NCBI RefSeq assembly: GCF_000282475.1
Contig: NZ_AKJF01000142.1
Coordinates: 1 to 43,804, forward strand
Direction of reading: 5' to 3'
DNA from: Pseudomonas sp. GM78
Lineage (GTDB): Bacteria > Pseudomonadota > Gammaproteobacteria > Pseudomonadales > Pseudomonadaceae
DNA length: 43,804 nucleotides
In this document: piece after piece, positions 41,961 to 43,804 of the stretch
Layout: each line of letters opens with the position of its first letter
Numbering within the stretch: the first letter of the stretch is position 1
Made by a program: the position numbers and the translations under genes
The notes under the pieces: model-generated
What the model was told of the DNA's origin: nothing
What the model saw: the letters and a program-made list of their open reading frames with translations, nothing else
Databases searched by the model: none

Positions 41961-43541
41961 TCAGGGAAGGGGCTGGGTTTTCATTTCTTCGATTTTCGCG
42001 TCCACCGCCGTGCGGATCTGATCGATGCTGAAACTCGCGGGTTTCTGGCTGGGGGGGTATTCGACGAAGGTTTGCAGGAAGCGGGCGGCCTTGCCCACAC
42101 CCTGGGCCAGCAGGTAGGAGTTCTTCACTGTCCAGTCGTAATACTGGTTCGAGACGCTGTCTGCCCGCTCATACGGATCCATGCGCAGATTGAACAGCTT
42201 GGGTACGCGCAGCGGAACGAACGGGCTGCTCCAGACCGCGAAACCGCCGGGCTCGCGTTGTTCGGCGAAGACCACTTTCCAGTTGCCGAAACGCATCGAC
42301 ACCAGCACGCCGTCGTCGTTGAAGTAATAGAACTCCTTGCGCTCACCTTTAGGCTGCTGGCCGGTCAGGTAGGGCAATTGGTTGTAGCCGTCCAGGTGCA
42401 CCTTGAAGCTGGCGCCCGACGTGGGCGCCCAGCCCTTGAGCAGTTTGTTTTTTACGTCCGTTTCACCCGCCGCCGCGAGCAGGGTCGGGAACCAGTCCAT
42501 GCCCGAGAACATTTCGTTGGACACCTCGCCGGGCTTGATCTTGCCCGGCCAACGGACGATCGCCGGTACGCGGTAAGCGCCTTCCCAGTTGGAGTTCTTT
42601 TCGTTGCGGAACGGCGTGGTCGCCGCGTCCGGCCAGGAGAACTGGTTCGGGCCGTTGTCGGTGGTGTAGACGACGATGGTGTTGTCGGTGATTTTCAGGT
42701 CATCGAGGGTTTTCAGCAGTTTGCCGACGTCGCCGTCATGTTCGAGCATGCCGTCTGCATAATCGTTGCCGGGCATGCCGCTCTGGCCCTTCATCGACTC
42801 GCGCACGTGGGTGAACAGGTGCATGCGGGTGGTGTTCATCCAGACGAAGAATGGTTTGTCCGCCTTGGCCTGTTTTTCCATGAACACCTGCGCCGCCGCC
42901 GTGGTTTCGTCGTCGATGGTTTCCATGCGCCTGGCGGTCAGCGCGCCGGTGTCTTCGATCTTGCCATCGGCGTAGCTGTGGATCACGCCACGGGGCGTGC
43001 GGGATTTGACGAACTCCGGGTCTTCCTTGGGCCAGTAGGGGCGCTCTGGCTCCTCTTCGGCGTTGAGGTGGTAAAGGTTGCCGAAGAACTCGTCGAAACC
43101 GTGGTTGGTCGGCAGGTATTCGTCGCGGTCGCCCAAGTGGTTCTTGCCGAACTGGCCGGTGGCGTAACCCTGGGACTTGAGCGCCTGGGCGAGGGTGATG
43201 TCACGCTTTTGAATGCCGATCGGCGCCCCCGGCACGCCGACCTTGGTCAGGCCGGTGCGCAGTGGTGACTGGCCGGTGATGAACGACGAGCGTCCGGCGG
43301 TGCAGCTGTTCTCGGCGTAATAGTCGGTGAACAGCATGCCTTCGTGGGCAATGCGGTCGATGTTGGGTGTCTTGTAGCCGACCACACCCATGGAGTAGGC
43401 GCTGATGTTGGTCTGGCCGATGTCGTCGCCGAAGATCACCAGGATGTTGGGTTTTTCGGCGGCCCCGGCGGTTGCCGATAGCGCCATGTACGTAGCCGCC
43501 GTCAGGACGAGTTTCGGCAGCCACTTTGTTATGCGAGTCAT
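41961..43541 (-). CDS. Exported sulfatase (arylsulfatase family)
   Basis: The 526-residue type I sulfatase has a Sec signal peptide (about 1-28, cleaved after A-G-A). D39 and D40 (F-G-D-D) are metal ligands, and C80 in S-C-T-A-G-R-S is the cysteine converted to formylglycine, the catalytic residue. Later ligands are in T-T-D-N-G-P-N. The C-x-A-x-R form is accepted by formylglycine-generating enzymes, although C-x-P-x-R is commoner. It would release sulfate from sulfate esters in the periplasm, serving sulfur scavenging. No transporter or formylglycine-generating gene lies in view. The gene is monocistronic in the window. Confidence 0.9.
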   Translation of the reverse strand: MTRITKWLPKLVLTAATYMALSATAGAAEKPNILVIFGDDIGQTNISAYSMGVVGYKTPNIDRIAHEGMLFTDYYAENSCTAGRSSFITGQSPLRTGLTKVGVPGAPIGIQKRDITLAQALKSQGYATGQFGKNHLGDRDEYLPTNHGFDEFFGNLYHLNAEEEPERPYWPKEDPEFVKSRTPRGVIHSYADGKIEDTGALTARRMETIDDETTAAAQVFMEKQAKADKPFFVWMNTTRMHLFTHVRESMKGQSGMPGNDYADGMLEHDGDVGKLLKTLDDLKITDNTIVVYTTDNGPNQFSWPDAATTPFRNEKNSNWEGAYRVPAIVRWPGKIKPGEVSNEMFSGMDWFPTLLAAAGETDVKNKLLKGWAPTSGASFKVHLDGYNQLPYLTGQQPKGERKEFYYFNDDGVLVSMRFGNWKVVFAEQREPGGFAVWSSPFVPLRVPKLFNLRMDPYERADSVSNQYYDWTVKNSYLLAQGVGKAARFLQTFVEYPPSQKPASFSIDQIRTAVDAKIEEMKTQPLP

Positions 43542-43735
43542 TTGACTGGCTCCTTGTTGACGGGTGTCGCGAAGAGCGACCAGGGGGCATGTTCAAACCT
43601 CGTCAATAAGACTGCGCCACCCATATCAGGTGGCTGTGACCGGTAGAGATCGTCTTGATCCTTAAGGTGGGTGAAAACCCTATGTCTTGTCGGAACGCCG
43701 CATCGCAGCGATGGCGGCCTGACAGCCGACCTGGA

Positions 43736-43804
43736 TTTTGTTGACTGAGTACATATCCATTCCTGCGGTAACGGCCGCCTATGGTTTCGCTCTTATGTAT
43801 GGAC
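43736..43804. repeat. Partial intergenic repeat at the right edge
   Basis: The sequence from TTTTGTTGACTGAGTACATA onward, with TGCGGTAACGGC and CGCTCTTA, resembles a longer element that I recall as recurring in intergenic regions of fluorescent Pseudomonas. It is cut by the window edge and holds no gene. The region 43542-43735 before it shows nothing I can name beyond the sulfatase leader. Confidence 0.4.

Overview
The window is a high-GC chromosomal segment that looks like a Pseudomonas of the fluorescens group. The reasons are the gene content (an mexEF-oprN-type pump, cstA with its ybdD partner, soxBDAG, a REP-associated transposase), the many GTAGGAGCGAGCCTGCTCGCGA-type REP palindromes, and protein sequences close to Pseudomonas families. 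No rRNA, tRNA, CRISPR array, prophage or classical insertion sequence was seen. Mobile traces are limited to one REP/RAYT unit, a MITE-like repeat and several REP singlets or pairs.

Left part (1-12.8 kb): the end of a DUF72 gene, a fosmidomycin-resistance-type MFS exporter divergent from an AraC regulator, then a six-gene minus-strand operon purU-folD-soxB-soxD-soxA-soxG. All its junctions are overlapping or tight. Back to back with it lies a plus-strand operon: a PuuB-type FAD oxidase, an XRE-cupin regulator and a PuuA-type glutamine synthetase homologue. Together they look like a module for an N-methylated amine. The sarcosine-oxidase-like complex would pass the methyl group to tetrahydrofolate, and FolD and PurU would oxidise it and release formate. 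The glutamine synthetase/oxidase pair would handle the amine as a gamma-glutamyl adduct. The substrate is not shown by the sequence. The delta subunit has lost most of the residues expected to bind zinc, which sets this complex apart from ordinary sarcosine oxidase.

Middle part (12.8-28 kb): a possible 68-nt small RNA; a remarkable 167-residue protein that is 42% methionine and internally duplicated; a cluster of three unrelated repeats; a small ORF translationally coupled to an XRE-cupin regulator; a one-domain molbindin; an AT-richer delta-60 repeat protein; a secreted protein made of 13-residue repeats; a Cache-histidine kinase/LuxR-type response regulator pair divergent from cstA-ybdD, with TACGTAG repeats between them; a RAYT transposase flanked by its likely REP sequences; a diguanylate cyclase; a small membrane protein; and an aldehyde dehydrogenase/cysteine hydrolase operon divergent from an HxlR regulator.

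Right part (28-43.8 kb): a Cache chemoreceptor; a LacI-controlled sugar-type operon (Gfo/Idh/MocA oxidoreductase, TIM-barrel isomerase, nucleoside-permease-like MFS) with a clear promoter and an 18-bp perfect operator; a TetR regulator divergent from an mexEF-oprN-type tripartite pump, with two copies of an operator-like motif between them; and an exported sulfatase. Coding density is high. Most of the unusual signal is in the intergenic repeats, the Met-rich protein and the variant sox module.
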